Below, in pieces: positions 52,638 through 62,749 of a DNA stretch of 64,000 nucleotides. A program made the position numbers and the translations under genes. The notes beneath the pieces are model-generated. The model made no database searches and was not told the DNA's origin. It saw only the letters and a list, made by a program, of their open reading frames with translations. Position 1 is the stretch's first letter, and each line of letters starts with the position of its first letter. The DNA comes from Nematopogon swammerdamellus (taxonomy: Eukaryota; Arthropoda; Insecta; Lepidoptera; Adelidae), in contig OX336339.1 of NCBI GenBank assembly GCA_946902875.1, positions 20,119,349-20,183,348 on the forward strand. Reading direction: 5' to 3'.

Positions 52638-53000
52638 TACTAGCTTTTGCCCGCGGCTTTGCTCGCGTGAAATTCGTATTTAATAGAAAGAAGAATTTCG
52701 GCGCGCGAACAATTTTGGTTTGTATGAGAGCCACATCTTGGCGTAACCGTAACTGCCTTTATTTAGCCTATCCTGTGTCACGAATCACGAATAGTTAAAT
52801 GGGCTTGTACTAAGTTTCATCGAATTCGGATGATCGTTTTAAGAGTTATGGAGGAATATACATACATACAGAAAATATTTCTAAAAATCTTCAATTTCGT
52901 TTTAGTATCATACATAGAGTCTACAAACACTGTATCTCATAAAACAAAGTAACTTACTCCATGACCATCCCTTACAGATTTATTATTAGTATTGATTGAT
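52638..53000 (-). mobile_element. Helitron-like non-autonomous element
   Basis: The minus-strand 3' end is CTAGCTTTTGCCCGCGGCTT as read on plus, and the 5' end lies near 52995 (ATTATTAGTATTGATTGATA on plus). GTAACTGCCTTTATTTAGCC and TTCATCGAATTCGGATGATC match the 31222 copy. Confidence 0.65.
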
Positions 53001-53234
53001 AATATAAGTAATAAATAAGTCACATATTCTGTAAAAATGTCAACTGGCTAACAATTACGATTCCAAAGATACAGCAGTAGGACAGACAGCAAAGTAACTT
53101 ACTCCATGACCATCCCTTACAGATTTATTATTAGTATTGATTGATCATAAGTAATAAATAAGTCACATATTCTGTGAAAATGTCAACTGGCTAACAAATA
53201 CGATTCCAAAGATACAGCAGTAGGACAGACAGAC
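52945..53234 (+). repeat. Tandem duplication, 2 x ~145 bp
   Basis: A segment from CAAAGTAACTTACTCC to AGTAGGACAGACAG is present at 52945-53089 and again at 53090-53234, nearly identical. It covers the 5' end of the Helitron-like element and about 90 bp of a minus-strand repeat A fragment (53030-53280). Confidence 0.85.
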
Positions 53235-54309
53235 AGACAGACGGCGTAGACTTTTAGTAATAATAGGCTTACTTACGCACGGAATACGCAAAGCTAATTT
53301 GGTACGAGTAAGTATATACATACCTATATTGTGATAGGTACGTCGACAAACATAAAACGAAGATCAGAATTTTATTACCTATCGAACATCAAATTTACCG
53401 CCAAAACGGAACGTGGAACGTTCACGCTTGACCGGATTCGATTAACGAGCTCGCATGCAGACTGTCACGAGCGTTCAACGCCACACATAGATAAAAACGC
53501 ATCCGAAAATAGCATTTGTGCACAAATTGTGAAAAACAGCGCTGGTCGAATATTGTCTGACAAAGTGTACACTACACTTTGTCAGACAATATCGGCGCTT
53601 TAGCGTGCGTTATCTATGTGGTACACACAGTACGTGCGTGTTTTTGCGATGCGTTCTATTTTTAAACTGGCGCTGCGAGATCACGAATAACAAGTAAAAA
53701 CACGTCTGTATTATATTTACAATAATTTTATTGTGACTAACTGGATCCGCGGCTTGGTCCACGAGTTGGACTGAACCAGGACATCAGGAAATATAAAGGG
53801 GAAACATTGTTGGTATGCTTTGATGCAGAAAGGGGAAATAAAATGTTGCGAGGTTATAGTCACGTCACGTCAGAACTTGTTAGTTATTTGAACGAAGTAT
53901 CAATCTCCATTCGACTACCCGCCTCCCGCACTCGCCGCCAACGCAAGGCCTCGATGCTTCACCGAAGATCTTTGATAATTTCTTGTTCATTTTGTCATGT
54001 AAATAGTGCCGAAAGAAGTGATATATCAGTACATATTATTTTGATCAAAAGATAATGTAAGATTGTAAGATTGGGATCTTTAAATAAGCACGAAATACTA
54101 TAAAATTGGTAGTGATTTTGTAGTTTAAATGATGCCATAGAAATTTTCAGATGGTTAGACGTATATTATATCTCTATGGTTACAATATAACTACTCGTCG
54201 TACTTGGAGATCTTGTACAACACATTGCTTCTCTTTGCTGACTCCCTGGTACCACCTCTCTCTTACAAATTCAGACGAATGCAAGAACGTTGCAGTGGGA
54301 ATCGTCTTC
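53235..54309. other. Unique sequence with one palindrome
   Basis: 53549-53592 is a near-perfect palindrome with arms ATATTGTCTGACAAAGTGTA. Open frames at 53331-53603 and 53807-54055 lack recognised motifs. No gene is supported. Confidence 0.4.
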
Positions 54310-54425
54310 CTGTACGCAACTCAGCCTTCGGCCTCGCCCATAGTTACTTTCTTCAAGGTTTATGGTCTTCCAGAATACAACACGGCCTTCGGCCTCGCCC
54401 ATAGTTACTTTCTTCAAAAAGGTGC
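54310..54425 (+). repeat. GGCCTTCGGCC repeat fragment
   Basis: Two units of the inverted motif class seen in copies 1 and 2 (CAGCCTTCGGCCTCGCCCAT and CACGGCCTTCGGCCTCGCCC), separated by TTTCTTCAAGG. This is a small fragment of the same element family. Confidence 0.65.
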
Positions 54426-55040
54426 CCATAGTTACTTACTTTCTTAGAGATTTCTTAGGAAGGTAAATCGTCTTCCAGAATACAATACTCAATGCCCTTT
54501 ATTATCATCTCATATAACATTAGTAAGTCTCGTATGTGTGTCTCTATCGTCGAGCATAATAAAATATCACGATGTGTCACAACACAATGCCACTCAGTAA
54601 GTGTTGACGGCAAATGTGTAAATAGTCGGGTAAAGTCAAGTCAAGACTGCGCGTTTACATTTGCTAAATCTTGACAAGTAATACAACTTTGACTCACCCT
54701 TACTTATTTTATCTCCGTGTCCAATCTTGCTACTAAGATGTGTCGTTCGTCACTCGTAACACGCAACTCACCACGCCAATGCTCGGTGCACCACGCACAG
54801 TCCGCAGTCCGCACGACCTAGTTCTAATATACGAGTAAGTTACTATATTGTTATGTGAGAGATGTTTGAAACGTAAACGGAGATTACTGAAAGAAGAACC
54901 GTATAGAACTGTTGTTCTAAGGATCCATACACTATCTGATGTCGAATCATTCAAAAAGTAAAGACATTCAAAAACCAAAGATCCAGAGACATAGACATGA
55001 CCGTATGCAGTATTGTGCACTTACCAGCATGCACTTGCAT
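54426..55040. other. Unique sequence
   Basis: No gene or repeat recognised. Confidence 0.35.
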
Positions 55041-55505
55041 GCTAGATCCAACTAGAGTCTAGTTGGATCTAGCAAACTAGTTCCAATCCTACTGCTGTCA
55101 CTAATATTAACAGCGTGATTGTTTTTCAACCTATCCACTAAGCTAGATCCAACTAGAATCTAGTTGGATCTAGCATACTAGTTCCAATCCTACTGCTCAA
55201 TCACTAATCTAATACTGACAGCGTTATTGTTTTCTAACCTATCCACTAGCATACTAGTTCCAATCCTACTGCTCAGTCACTAATTTTTTTTTTATGGAAA
55301 CTGACACGGTTGGCTTCATCACCTACAACATCTGTGATGTCAGCCCATAACACCGGGTGAACTTGGTGCCACGTCAGTGCTTCCCTAATATTGACAGCGT
55401 CATTGTTTTTCAACCTATCCACTATGCTAGATCCAACTAGAATCTAGTTGGATCTAGCATACCAGTTCCAATCCTGCTGCTTAGTCACTAATACTGACAG
55501 CGTGA
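55041..55505 (+). repeat. Tandem repeat with embedded 33-nt palindromes
   Basis: The palindrome GCTAGATCCAACTAGA..TCTAGTTGGATCTAGC occurs at 55041-55073, 55142-55174 and 55426-55458. One further unit, near 55250, lacks it. Units of about 100 bp share CTAGTTCCAATCCTACTGCT, CACTAATATT and CAACCTATCCACTA. A SINE has inserted in the third unit. Confidence 0.85.
55286..55386 (-). mobile_element. SINE 3' part nested in the palindromic repeat
   Basis: A T run, ATGGAAACTGACACGGTTGG, TGATGTCAGCCC and GTGCCACGTCAGTGCTTCC match the 3' end of the main SINE. The host unit resumes with TAATATTGACAGCG, so CTAAT is repeated on both sides as a short target duplication. Confidence 0.7.
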
Positions 55506-56069
55506 CATTTCATATTCCAGATCGTAAGTGTGAATATACTTTGAGACGTTCTCGAGTTACAAGCGAACAGACAGGTATAGCGGACGTAGCATTTTAATAT
55601 AGAAACAAATTAAAAAAAAATCGACAGAAAGGAAGACCGTATTACCTAACACGGTCAACAAATCAGCTTTGAACGACTAACTTTGTCACATACAACGCAG
55701 AAGCGTATCGCAAGGAGTGTTTAGGTACACAACACATACAACAAACGCACACCATATTAGTTTATGATGATGACTAACCTGCCTCAAAGCGAGCGGTGTT
55801 GCGCATGTGCATAGTGCATTCGTCACACTATAAGCGGTGAGTGCACTGACGTTAAAAAGTCACGTTCGATAGTATGTAAGTATGTAAGTATGTAAACATT
55901 TGAAACTGGGTAGTATTAGTCATGTAATGTGACTAACTAGAATTTTTTTATAAATAGCCGGCTCTCTGTTGGCTGTACGAAAGCACGCTCAGATAAGCGC
56001 CTGCCACGCCAGCTATTTTATATACAAACACTTTGTAGTCAAATTATTGCCACGCGTTTTGATGATGAC
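55506..56069. other. Unique sequence
   Basis: No gene recognised. A short (GTAA/GTAT) run lies at 55870-55893. Confidence 0.35.
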
Positions 56070-56235
56070 GTTTTTAGGTTTCCGCGCCCCGTACTAAGCC
56101 TACGCCGTCTGTCTGTCTGTCTATCTGTCTGTACTACTTTAGAACAGTAATAGCTAGCCGGTTGAAATTTTCACAGAATACCTGTGTTATAGTATAGTAT
56201 TTCTTATTATGGCGGATATAACAAATAATAAAAAA
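56070..56235 (+). repeat. Interspersed repeat A, 5' part
   Basis: TTTAGGTTTCCGCGCCCCGT, CCTACGCCGTC, the TGTC run, TTGAAATTTTCACAGAAT and ATGGCGGATATAACAAATAA are present. The 3' part is missing and a SINE fragment follows. Confidence 0.6.
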
Positions 56236-56238
56236 ATA

Positions 56239-56335
56239 GACACCCGTGATGGCAACCCATCACACCTTGGTGAACTAGGTACATACCATGACAGTGTTTT
56301 TCTTTGCCTGTGCCGGCTACATTGAACTGAACTCA
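56239..56335 (-). mobile_element. SINE fragment
   Basis: CACCCGTGATGGCAACCCAT, GGTGAACTAGGTAC and TGCCGGCTACATTGAACTGA are the central blocks of the main SINE on the minus strand. Both ends are missing. Confidence 0.5.
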
Positions 56336-56439
56336 CCTTCGGAACTCAACTTAGGTATACACACAATATTTATTACACAGTGTATGTTAACTTGCTTTTG
56401 TAGTAAGTAGCTTTACAAGAGATCTTTTAGTTCAGTATA

Positions 56440-56690
56440 TCCAGCAAACTATACTGAACTAAGGAAGTCTCCGTTATGGCACCTACTGGAAGGTGATATT
56501 GGCTGATCAGAGCATGTTTTTGCTTGGATCGAAATACAATAAGAATAATTTTTATACAATACTTGACATGTCTAAGTGTAAACAATGTGCCAAATAAAAT
56601 AATTGGATTGAATTAAATTGTATTGAATGCGCTCTGGCCCCTCAGACTCAGCCACCCATACGGGATTCCATTTTAAAATTCAAATATTTT
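56440..56690 (+). mobile_element. SINE variant 3' half, interrupted
   Basis: GGAAGTCTCCGTTATGGCAC, GGTGATATTGGCTGATCAGA and, after a gap, GGCCCCTCAGACTCAGCCAC and CCATACGGGATTCCATTTTA match the reverse complement of the 45905 variant. Between about 56517 and 56627 lies an unrelated AT-rich insert ending in a LINE-like AATAAAATAATTGGATTGAA tail, so a second retroelement fragment landed inside the SINE. Confidence 0.55.
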
Positions 56691-57765
56691 CTCACTGCTT
56701 GCTATATTGGACAAATCGCAACCGACACGCCCACAATAGCGCGGCCGGTTTCTTGTTTCAATGACTCTGTAATTTAAACTGTCGTCGTCATATAAACAGC
56801 ATTTATTAAGTGCCAGACAGGGCACTCCTTAAGAAAATTGATTTACATTTAAACTATAATGAAATAGCATACCTATTATTACAGTCGTTCCTTCCGAATG
56901 GAGCCCGTGCAAGCAAATCGAATGCTACTTCTGGTCTAGCTAGCTAGATTATCGGATCAACCACAGCACTAGATATGTGACCCCATACTAAAAATGTACA
57001 AAAGCGGTTCACGTCTATCTCAACACGGCTATTATTTTTTTGTAAATTGTTGATGTTGATTAGATGTTTTAATCTAATGTTGTTTTAATCTAATTTTGTT
57101 GTTGTATAATTATTAAATGTATAAACCACAGATGTACAATATGTCCTTAGATTTTATATCGATGCATAGTTTTGTCAGTTCTACTTCGCATTAAATTAGA
57201 AATGGCGAAATTTTCGACACACTGATACAATATACAACAAACAATAAAACGTTTTTTATTTATTTATTTATAGATTAATTTATTTATATTATTAATATTT
57301 CTTGGTAGAACTTTTTGTTTTAGATTTTAATTGTAGTTTTAGGTCATTTTAATTTGATAGGTAGTTTTAGTCTATTTTATTTTGAAATAAAATTAAATTT
57401 AAAATTCAAATTAAATAAACAATTTTTAAAAATTGTATATGTATGCGCTGCAAGCAAGTCATACATACGTACGCTGCGCCGAGACCTATTTACTCGTTTC
57501 ACCCGATCTGTGTATCTAAATTGTATGTTGGTATGGATACATGCAAATATGTACATGACATACTTAAACACATCTTGCATGGCTCACTTTATCGCCTTAT
57601 GTTCGCAAATACGCGAGTGAGGAGCGTTAGCGCATTTATAGCATGAGATGATTTGCATTGTGATCGTTTCGAATTCATGATGATAAATTGCATGTGAGTG
57701 AAGGCACGCACATATTTTGTTTACCGACCAGGTTACAAGTTTCGTAGCGCTATGCCGCTTCTAGT
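56691..57765. other. Unique AT-rich sequence
   Basis: No gene or repeat family recognised. Open frames at 57354-57646 lack motifs. Confidence 0.35.
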
Positions 57766-57950
57766 AGATAGATAGATAGAAAATGCTTTATTGCTCAAAT
57801 AAACATTGTACAGTAATATGTAAGTACATTAGAAAATTTACAGGTGCAAAGGCGGACTTATTCCTTACAGATATTTCTTATAGACCACCTTTGTATGTTT
57901 GGGATTAGATTAATATAGTGAAATGTAAGTAGGTACGAAGAAGATATTGA
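57766..57950 (-). mobile_element. LINE 3' tail
   Basis: TAGATAGATAGATAGAAAATGCTTTATTG, GCGGACTTATTCCTTACAGA and CACCTTTGTATGTTTGGGAT correspond to the 42157-42335 tail. The (CTAT)n end and CAATAAAG are on the minus strand. Confidence 0.6.
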
Positions 57951-57967
57951 AAATTAGACGTTCGTAA

Positions 57968-58315
57968 TCATGTTCGTGTCAGAACTTGGATTGGTGACCG
58001 TTCGACCGTTGCAGGCTAACCGTGGTTCAAATTCCGCGTAGAAAACTGTAGATTCCCTTCTTACCTTACTAAGTGGTATTTGGAAGGGTCCCGTTCGGAT
58101 TGATTTGTTACCACCGCACTGAATGAAAGGTCGGTCGAAACAGCTATGTAAATAGTTCGTTTTTTTTTTTCGTTCAGTTCAGTGTAGTCGGCACAACCAA
58201 AGGAAAGCACTGACATGGCACCTAGTTCACCAAGGTGTTATGGGGGGTCGGGATGGGCTATCACTGGTGTTGCAGGTAATGTAGCCGACCATGTCAGTTT
58301 CCATAAAAAAATCTA
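57968..58315 (+). mobile_element. SINE, most complete copy
   Basis: GTGTCAGAACTTGGATTGGTGACCG (5S-like block, diverged) is followed by GTTCAAATTCCGCG (B box-like), AAACTGTAGATTCCCTT, ACCACCGCACTGAATGAAAG, GTCGGTCGAAACAGCTATGT, CAGTGTAGTCGGCACAACCA and AGCACTGACATGGCACCTAG. It ends with GTCAGTTTCCATAAAAAAAT. This copy gives the order of blocks used to recognise the others. RNA polymerase III transcription and LINE-driven mobility are inferred. Confidence 0.75.
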
Positions 58316-58697
58316 ATAATCGTATGTTGATTGAGTAAATACAAGACAAGCCGTCCCATTTCATGTGCACCAGTATTTACGGCGTTATATCAAATCTAAT
58401 GATTGCGGTTGATCGTCTAGCTAGCTAGACGATCAAATCGAGTGTTCGGGCACGACTCGCCTGCCCTTTGCCCGCGGCAAGCGAGAACAATGCGCGGGTA
58501 GGCAACGTAACGGCGGCGGGGCGGCCCGCACTCCCGTGAACTTTGCTTACCGTTCGACTACGGTGACATTCGGTCGCCCGTTTGTGTTGCTAATGTTGCT
58601 AACCGTTCGCGTTGTGCAATGTCGGTTTATATGAGTGGTTGCCTGTTCCTACTAAATAATTGTTCCTTCCGATAGTAACTACGTGGATACATTTATA
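58316..58697. other. Palindrome and GC-rich unique sequence
   Basis: 58410-58433 is a perfect 24-nt palindrome centred on CTAGCTAG (arms GATCGTCTAGCT). 58445-58600 is GC-rich. No gene recognised. Confidence 0.4.
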
Positions 58698-58775
58698 AAT
58701 AACCTGGATGGACAAGTAGGTATTATGTATGTATATTTATTTGTATATAATATGCATTCGATATATTTAGTAATT
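58698..58775 (-). repeat. Dispersed repeat, inverted partner of 44572-44645
   Basis: ACCTGGATGGACAAGTAGG, TATGTATATTTATTTGTATA and CGATATATTTAGTAATTA mirror the 44572 segment. Confidence 0.5.
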
Positions 58776-58886
58776 AACGTAATAGATTTACCATCTTCCA
58801 GTCTCGCTGAAAATAAAATTGTTAAAACCAGACTACGAAAAACAAATGAAAGAAGTTAATTTTAAACAGCAGCAGAAAATCTGCAC

Positions 58887-58960
58887 TCGGACTCCCCTCG
58901 GGGCTCCCCGAATCCTTTAACACCGGGCGTGTGATTCGGGGAGCCCCGAGGGGAGCCCGA
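58887..58960. repeat. GC-rich hairpin, 28-bp arms
   Basis: TCGGACTCCCCTCGGGGCTC..CGAATC (58887-58914) pairs with 58933-58960, with one mismatch by eye and an 18-nt loop containing ACACCGGGCG. Embedded in AT-rich DNA, it is a strong local structure. Confidence 0.85.
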
Positions 58961-59040
58961 CTGATCAGTATCACAGATATGTAATGTTTCTTAAGACGAT
59001 ACCCATAGCTGGCTGCATTGCATAGAAAAAGGTCGTAAGT

Positions 59041-59340
59041 CGGTGTTCTTTTTTAATTAAAAAAATTAATGGTAATAAAATTTAAAAATCTACAACAGTA
59101 GTGTTCTGTGCTTGTGGTTAAGTTATTTATCAGTGCAATAAAAATTTCGTTTTATTCATTCACTTTTGCGTCAGATGAAAAAAATCTAAATAAATATTTT
59201 TTTTCGTCTGACGCAAAAGTGAATGAATAAAACGAAATTATTATTGCACTCATAAATAACTAAACCACAAGCACAGAACACTATTGTTGTAGATTTTTAA
59301 ATTTTATTACCATTATTTTTTTAATTAAAAAACAACACCG
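59041..59340. repeat. Foldback hairpin, ~135-bp arms
   Basis: The left arm starts CGGTGTTCTTTTTTAATTAA and the right arm ends with its near complement. The centre is TGAAAAAAATCTAAATAAAT-like sequence flanked by CACTTTTGCGTCAGA and TCTGACGCAAAAGTG. There are only a few mismatches. Confidence 0.88.
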
Positions 59341-59435
59341 GTTTTTTTTTTATAGACAGCCGGCGCGGGTGTCTGCCCAATACTTCAACGGAAGATCAGA
59401 CACAGCCAATAACACCATTCCTCGCGAAACCACGC

Positions 59436-59810
59436 TCAGAGAGGCGCCATGCCGGCTATGAGGCGGACAAAGAGGTTGTCGTCTAAATTATTGACACGCC
59501 TTTTGAAGATTCCCAGGTTATAGGTGGTGGGGAACACACTCACCGGAAGACCGTTCCATATTTTCGCCGTTCGACACAGGAACGATTTCGAAAAACGATG
59601 TGTTCTTAGTAGTTGGGTGTCAACAACATATGGATGTTCCGAGCGAGTCCGGCGGGTGTGGCGGATACGGATGGGGGCTGGAGGGATGAGGGAAGCCAAT
59701 TCATCAGAGCAACGTCCATGGTAGTACCTATAGAACAGGCTAAGAGAACCGATTGTTCACCTGTGGCCCAATGATTCAAGTCCCTCCGTGAGCTTGGGCT
59801 TACGACCTTT
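59436..59810 (-). pseudogene. CR1/Jockey-type LINE C-terminal fragment
   Basis: The minus strand encodes LTEGLESLGHR, a TGA stop, SLSLFYRYYHGRCSDELASL, RTRSEHPYVVD, FLCRTAKIWNGLPVSVFP and YNLGIFKRRVNN. SLFYRYxHG, RTxxxWNxLPxxVFP and LxxFKRR are the hallmarks of the C-terminal tail of CR1/Jockey-group reverse transcriptases. The catalytic domain is absent. The stop replaces a residue that is often Arg in this motif. A 3' UTR and poly(A) follow to about 59342. A more decayed copy lies at 62750-62940. Confidence 0.8.
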
Positions 59811-59853
59811 TTCTATGTAAAGCAGCCAGCTATGGGTATCCCTCTTAAGACGA

Positions 59854-60180
59854 GACTTTATTCACACCCGTTAACTTCTGCATAGTGAATTATTTTACCC
59901 GTTCATAAAACTTTTATTTTTCGGCTGATATATTTACGTTATGCCCAAAAATATCCGCCGTTCGCTTTCTCATCTCTACTCTTGTCTTCTGCCGTAAAAT
60001 TTGTGATTAATTCACGTTTCGACTGGATCAGTGTGTTGTAGCGGCTCCTTTTAGATTTTAATGGCGTGAGCGTCTCGGCCGCATCGCGCGAGTCGCCGCG
60101 ACCGAAATAGAAGTGAAGATCGTTCTTGAACCTACACCAACCTCGCCGCGCCTTCGTACGCGCGCTGCATTCAGCGTGGC
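59854..60180. other. Unique sequence
   Basis: No gene recognised. The open frame entering the next insertion from 60113 contributes 26 non-homologous residues from this flank. Confidence 0.35.
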
Positions 60181-60190
60181 TGCTCGTATA

Positions 60191-60489
60191 ACTCGCCGAC
60201 GCACTAAAGTAGTCGATATTGGATACCGGGTGGCTAAGCTCAAGTGGCAATGGGCTGGGCACGTCAGCCGAAGAGACGACGACCGTTGGAGTAACCGTGT
60301 CCTACACTGGCGGCCGTGGACAGGAAAACGGAGTGTGGGAAGACCACCCGCCAGGTGGGACGACGACATCAAGTACGTCGGCGGAAAGCAGTGGTTCCGT
60401 ACCGCTGAAGGCCGGGAGGACTGGAGGAAAATTGGAGAGGCGTATGTCCAGCAGTGGACGCTTACACGCTGACTGACTGACTGACTGAC
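60191..60489 (+). pseudogene. RTE-like LINE 3' fragment with 10-bp target duplication
   Basis: The frame encodes TRRRTKVVDIGYRVAKLKWQ, WAGHVSRRDDDRWSNRVLHW, RPWTGKRSVGRPPARWDDDI, EDWRKIGEAYVQQWT and a stop. This is the typical C-terminus of an insect endonuclease/reverse transcriptase LINE. It is followed by a (CTGA)n tail at 60470-60489. TGCTCGTATA flanks it at 60181-60190 and 60490-60499. Only 299 bp were inserted, without the catalytic domain. It differs in sequence and tail from the 39486 fragment and so belongs to another family. Confidence 0.88.
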
Positions 60490-60499
60490 TGCTCGTATA

Positions 60500-60663
60500 G
60501 AGCGTTTCGTGAAAAATGTATTTCGTTTGACTGTAATGTTGGCACCCCTGGCTCAATGAATGGTCATGTAACAAAGGAAAGTTGGTATCGCTGACTGTCA
60601 TTAAATGGCCAATTTCACCATCTGGGACTAAAAAGTTGGCGGTTAAACTATTTCAAAATGAGA
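60500..60663. other. Unique sequence
   Basis: No gene or repeat recognised. Confidence 0.35.
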
Positions 60664-61345
60664 CACTAGCATTTGCCCGCGACTTCGCTCGCTTACTTCG
60701 TTTAATAGTAGGTAAATCCGGTTTAAACTAAATATAATAATAAACGATCGCTTCTCTTAATTATATTCTCTCTCTCTCCCGTCCATACACAGACCGTTCA
60801 CAGTTATTTTACCTCTAGCCATCAAGTTGGCTAACCTGAGCTCTGTGTTGCCATAATTGGTTCGTACTGTTTCCTTGTACGAAATATTTGAATGCATTTT
60901 TAGAATAAAATACAATAGAAACTCTTTATTGCACACAAATTGAAAGAAGAACAGGTACACGACAAGAAACAAGAAATGCAGGAGTGCGCAAAGGTGAACT
61001 TATCACTACAAGTACAACAGGTACTAATACATAATTTTCACTACCACGGGTAAAATATTAATAGCAAGTAACCCTTTTTACGACCGTAGTACTAGTGACA
61101 GCAAGTGGTGCCATCTTAGAGGAAGATACAATGACATGTGTCAGAGGTAAAATAAATTGTGAACGCTCTGTATGCTTTCTTTGATACTGCTCAGCCCTAA
61201 GGCTATTCTATTCAGCGAAATGGTATTTATAACCACTCTTTCCATTGTTCAAACCGTATCAAAATCGATTCAGTGGTTCTGGAGTTTACTTAAAACATAC
61301 ATACATACAGACATACGTTCCCTTTTATAAGATTTAGAGATTAGA
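60664..61345 (-). mobile_element. Diverged Helitron-like region with LINE tail inside
   Basis: CTAGCATTTGCCCGCGACTT is an inverted Helitron-like 3' end. At 61255-61300 ATCGATTCAGTGGTTCTGGA and ACATACATACATACAGACAT resemble the far side of that family. 60905-61010 (CTTTATTGCACACAAATTGA, AAGGTGAACTTATCAC) is a LINE 3' tail on the minus strand. TAGAGA iterations end the region. Confidence 0.4.
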
Positions 61346-61496
61346 GATAGAGATAGAGATGCCACTACAACCGGAACCGACAAATAACTGTTGAACGAGA
61401 CATAAGCGGAGGTGTTGAACACAACAATGGTTGTGAAACAAGTCCCTTGATTGGGATATTTGGATTCATGACAGTTACTCATGACCACGAAACATA

Positions 61497-61645
61497 TAAA
61501 TATAAATTCTTTATTGCACTTCAAACAATAAGAAACAATGATACACAAAGAAAACACACAGAAGAATAATATAAATAATACAAAACAACATTAGCGCACA
61601 AAGGCGAACTTATCATTTCTCCCAGTCAACCTTTGGTTGATGAGA
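61497..61645 (-). mobile_element. LINE 3' tail
   Basis: ATATAAATTCTTTATTGCAC, GCGCACAAAGGCGAACTTAT and CCCAGTCAACCTTTGGTTGA match the tails at 42157 and 60905. No coding part. Confidence 0.55.
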
Positions 61646-62749
61646 GTACTTGAAGAAGAATATAGGCAAGAGTAGTACTGACTAACACAGGAATACATAT
61701 ACAATATACACACACAGGAAACATACAATATAATAAATATTCTTGATAGGAAATTTCGCGCCGCTGCTGACTTGTCACACTGGTCGTGATTAGTGAATCA
61801 TATATCTTGGAAGAAAATTTGACCCCTGACTCGCTCATGCATGTTCATAAAACACGTTCCATAATCATCCATCATAGACAAATATAACCATAGCTATAGC
61901 TCAGTGGGTATAGCTACTCTTATAAAACTACATCATGAGCTCTCTGTAGAAACAGCACAACACTAGTAAAAGCACAATAGATTTCCAGCTTAGATATTGC
62001 TGAAATGTGCATAACTGCAGAAAATCAAGTGACCTCTCTGTGCCATAATTTAGCCGGCACGTTTGGACGGCCAGCGCTGTGCGACGCCGACGACGACGCG
62101 ACGGCGACGAGTATAGTTGCCCAGTATTTCGAGCAGCCATTTCTAGAAATTAATGGCCATATTATGCATAGTTCCCCGCCCTGGTACTCGTATGGCACTG
62201 CCTGGCGGCGCCCACTATGATGAAGCTGTCCTTAGCAAGCGATGCTTTAGAGAGAAGAGATCACAGCTAAATTTTACTAGCTAGCTAGTGAAACCTATTT
62301 TTTTAGTACTATAATTTCAAATCGTGCGTCGAAAACAAAGTTCTCTTAAGATTAAAGATTCCGTATTATATTAGTATAATATCTATACTATACTCATACA
62401 TAGTATAGATATTATATATGAGTATTGAGAATATCTCTATCACCTCAACAACGTGCAAATTGTACTCATTTGAATATCTTGGGACATTAAGCGACGAAAA
62501 CTACGGGAAGGTACCAGGCAAACATAGATAGGTGATGGTGTTCGACGCGAGTCACACAGGGGCCGAAGTATGTGAGGAGGAACCACCATTGTGAGGGGAA
62601 AGTGAGGGGTACGAACGTGCTGGGGAATTAAGGCAACACATTTTAATAATATGCATATTTCGAATAGGTGTCTGTCTGGTTGTGGTAGGTGCATATTGCA
62701 CGCCAATGCACTTTACGTAGTAGGTACCTATATTTATTTGATAAGATCA
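61646..62749. other. Unique sequence with one AT hairpin
   Basis: 62379-62417 is a hairpin (AATATCTATACTATA pairs with TATAGTATAGATATT). An open frame over 62005-62220 has mixed composition but no motif or splice context. No gene is supported. Confidence 0.35.

Larger units (their letters stand above)
59000..59842 (-). mobile_element. Composite insertion with 11-bp target duplication
   Basis: TCTTAAGACGA flanks the unit at 58989-58999 and 59843-59853. The ends are inverted copies of about 40 bp (TACCCATAGCTGGCTGC to AAAAAGGTCGTAAG). Inside, a LINE 3' fragment on the minus strand (59842 to about 59342, ending in a poly(A)) is followed by a foldback hairpin with arms 59041-59175 and 59207-59340. 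The left inverted copy is LINE sequence too, so it may come from a template switch or snap-back during reverse transcription. Confidence 0.7.

Noticed and set aside
60113..60190. N-terminal 26 residues of the LINE fragment
   Set aside because: The target duplication TGCTCGTATA shows that the insertion starts at 60191; the upstream codons are flanking host DNA.
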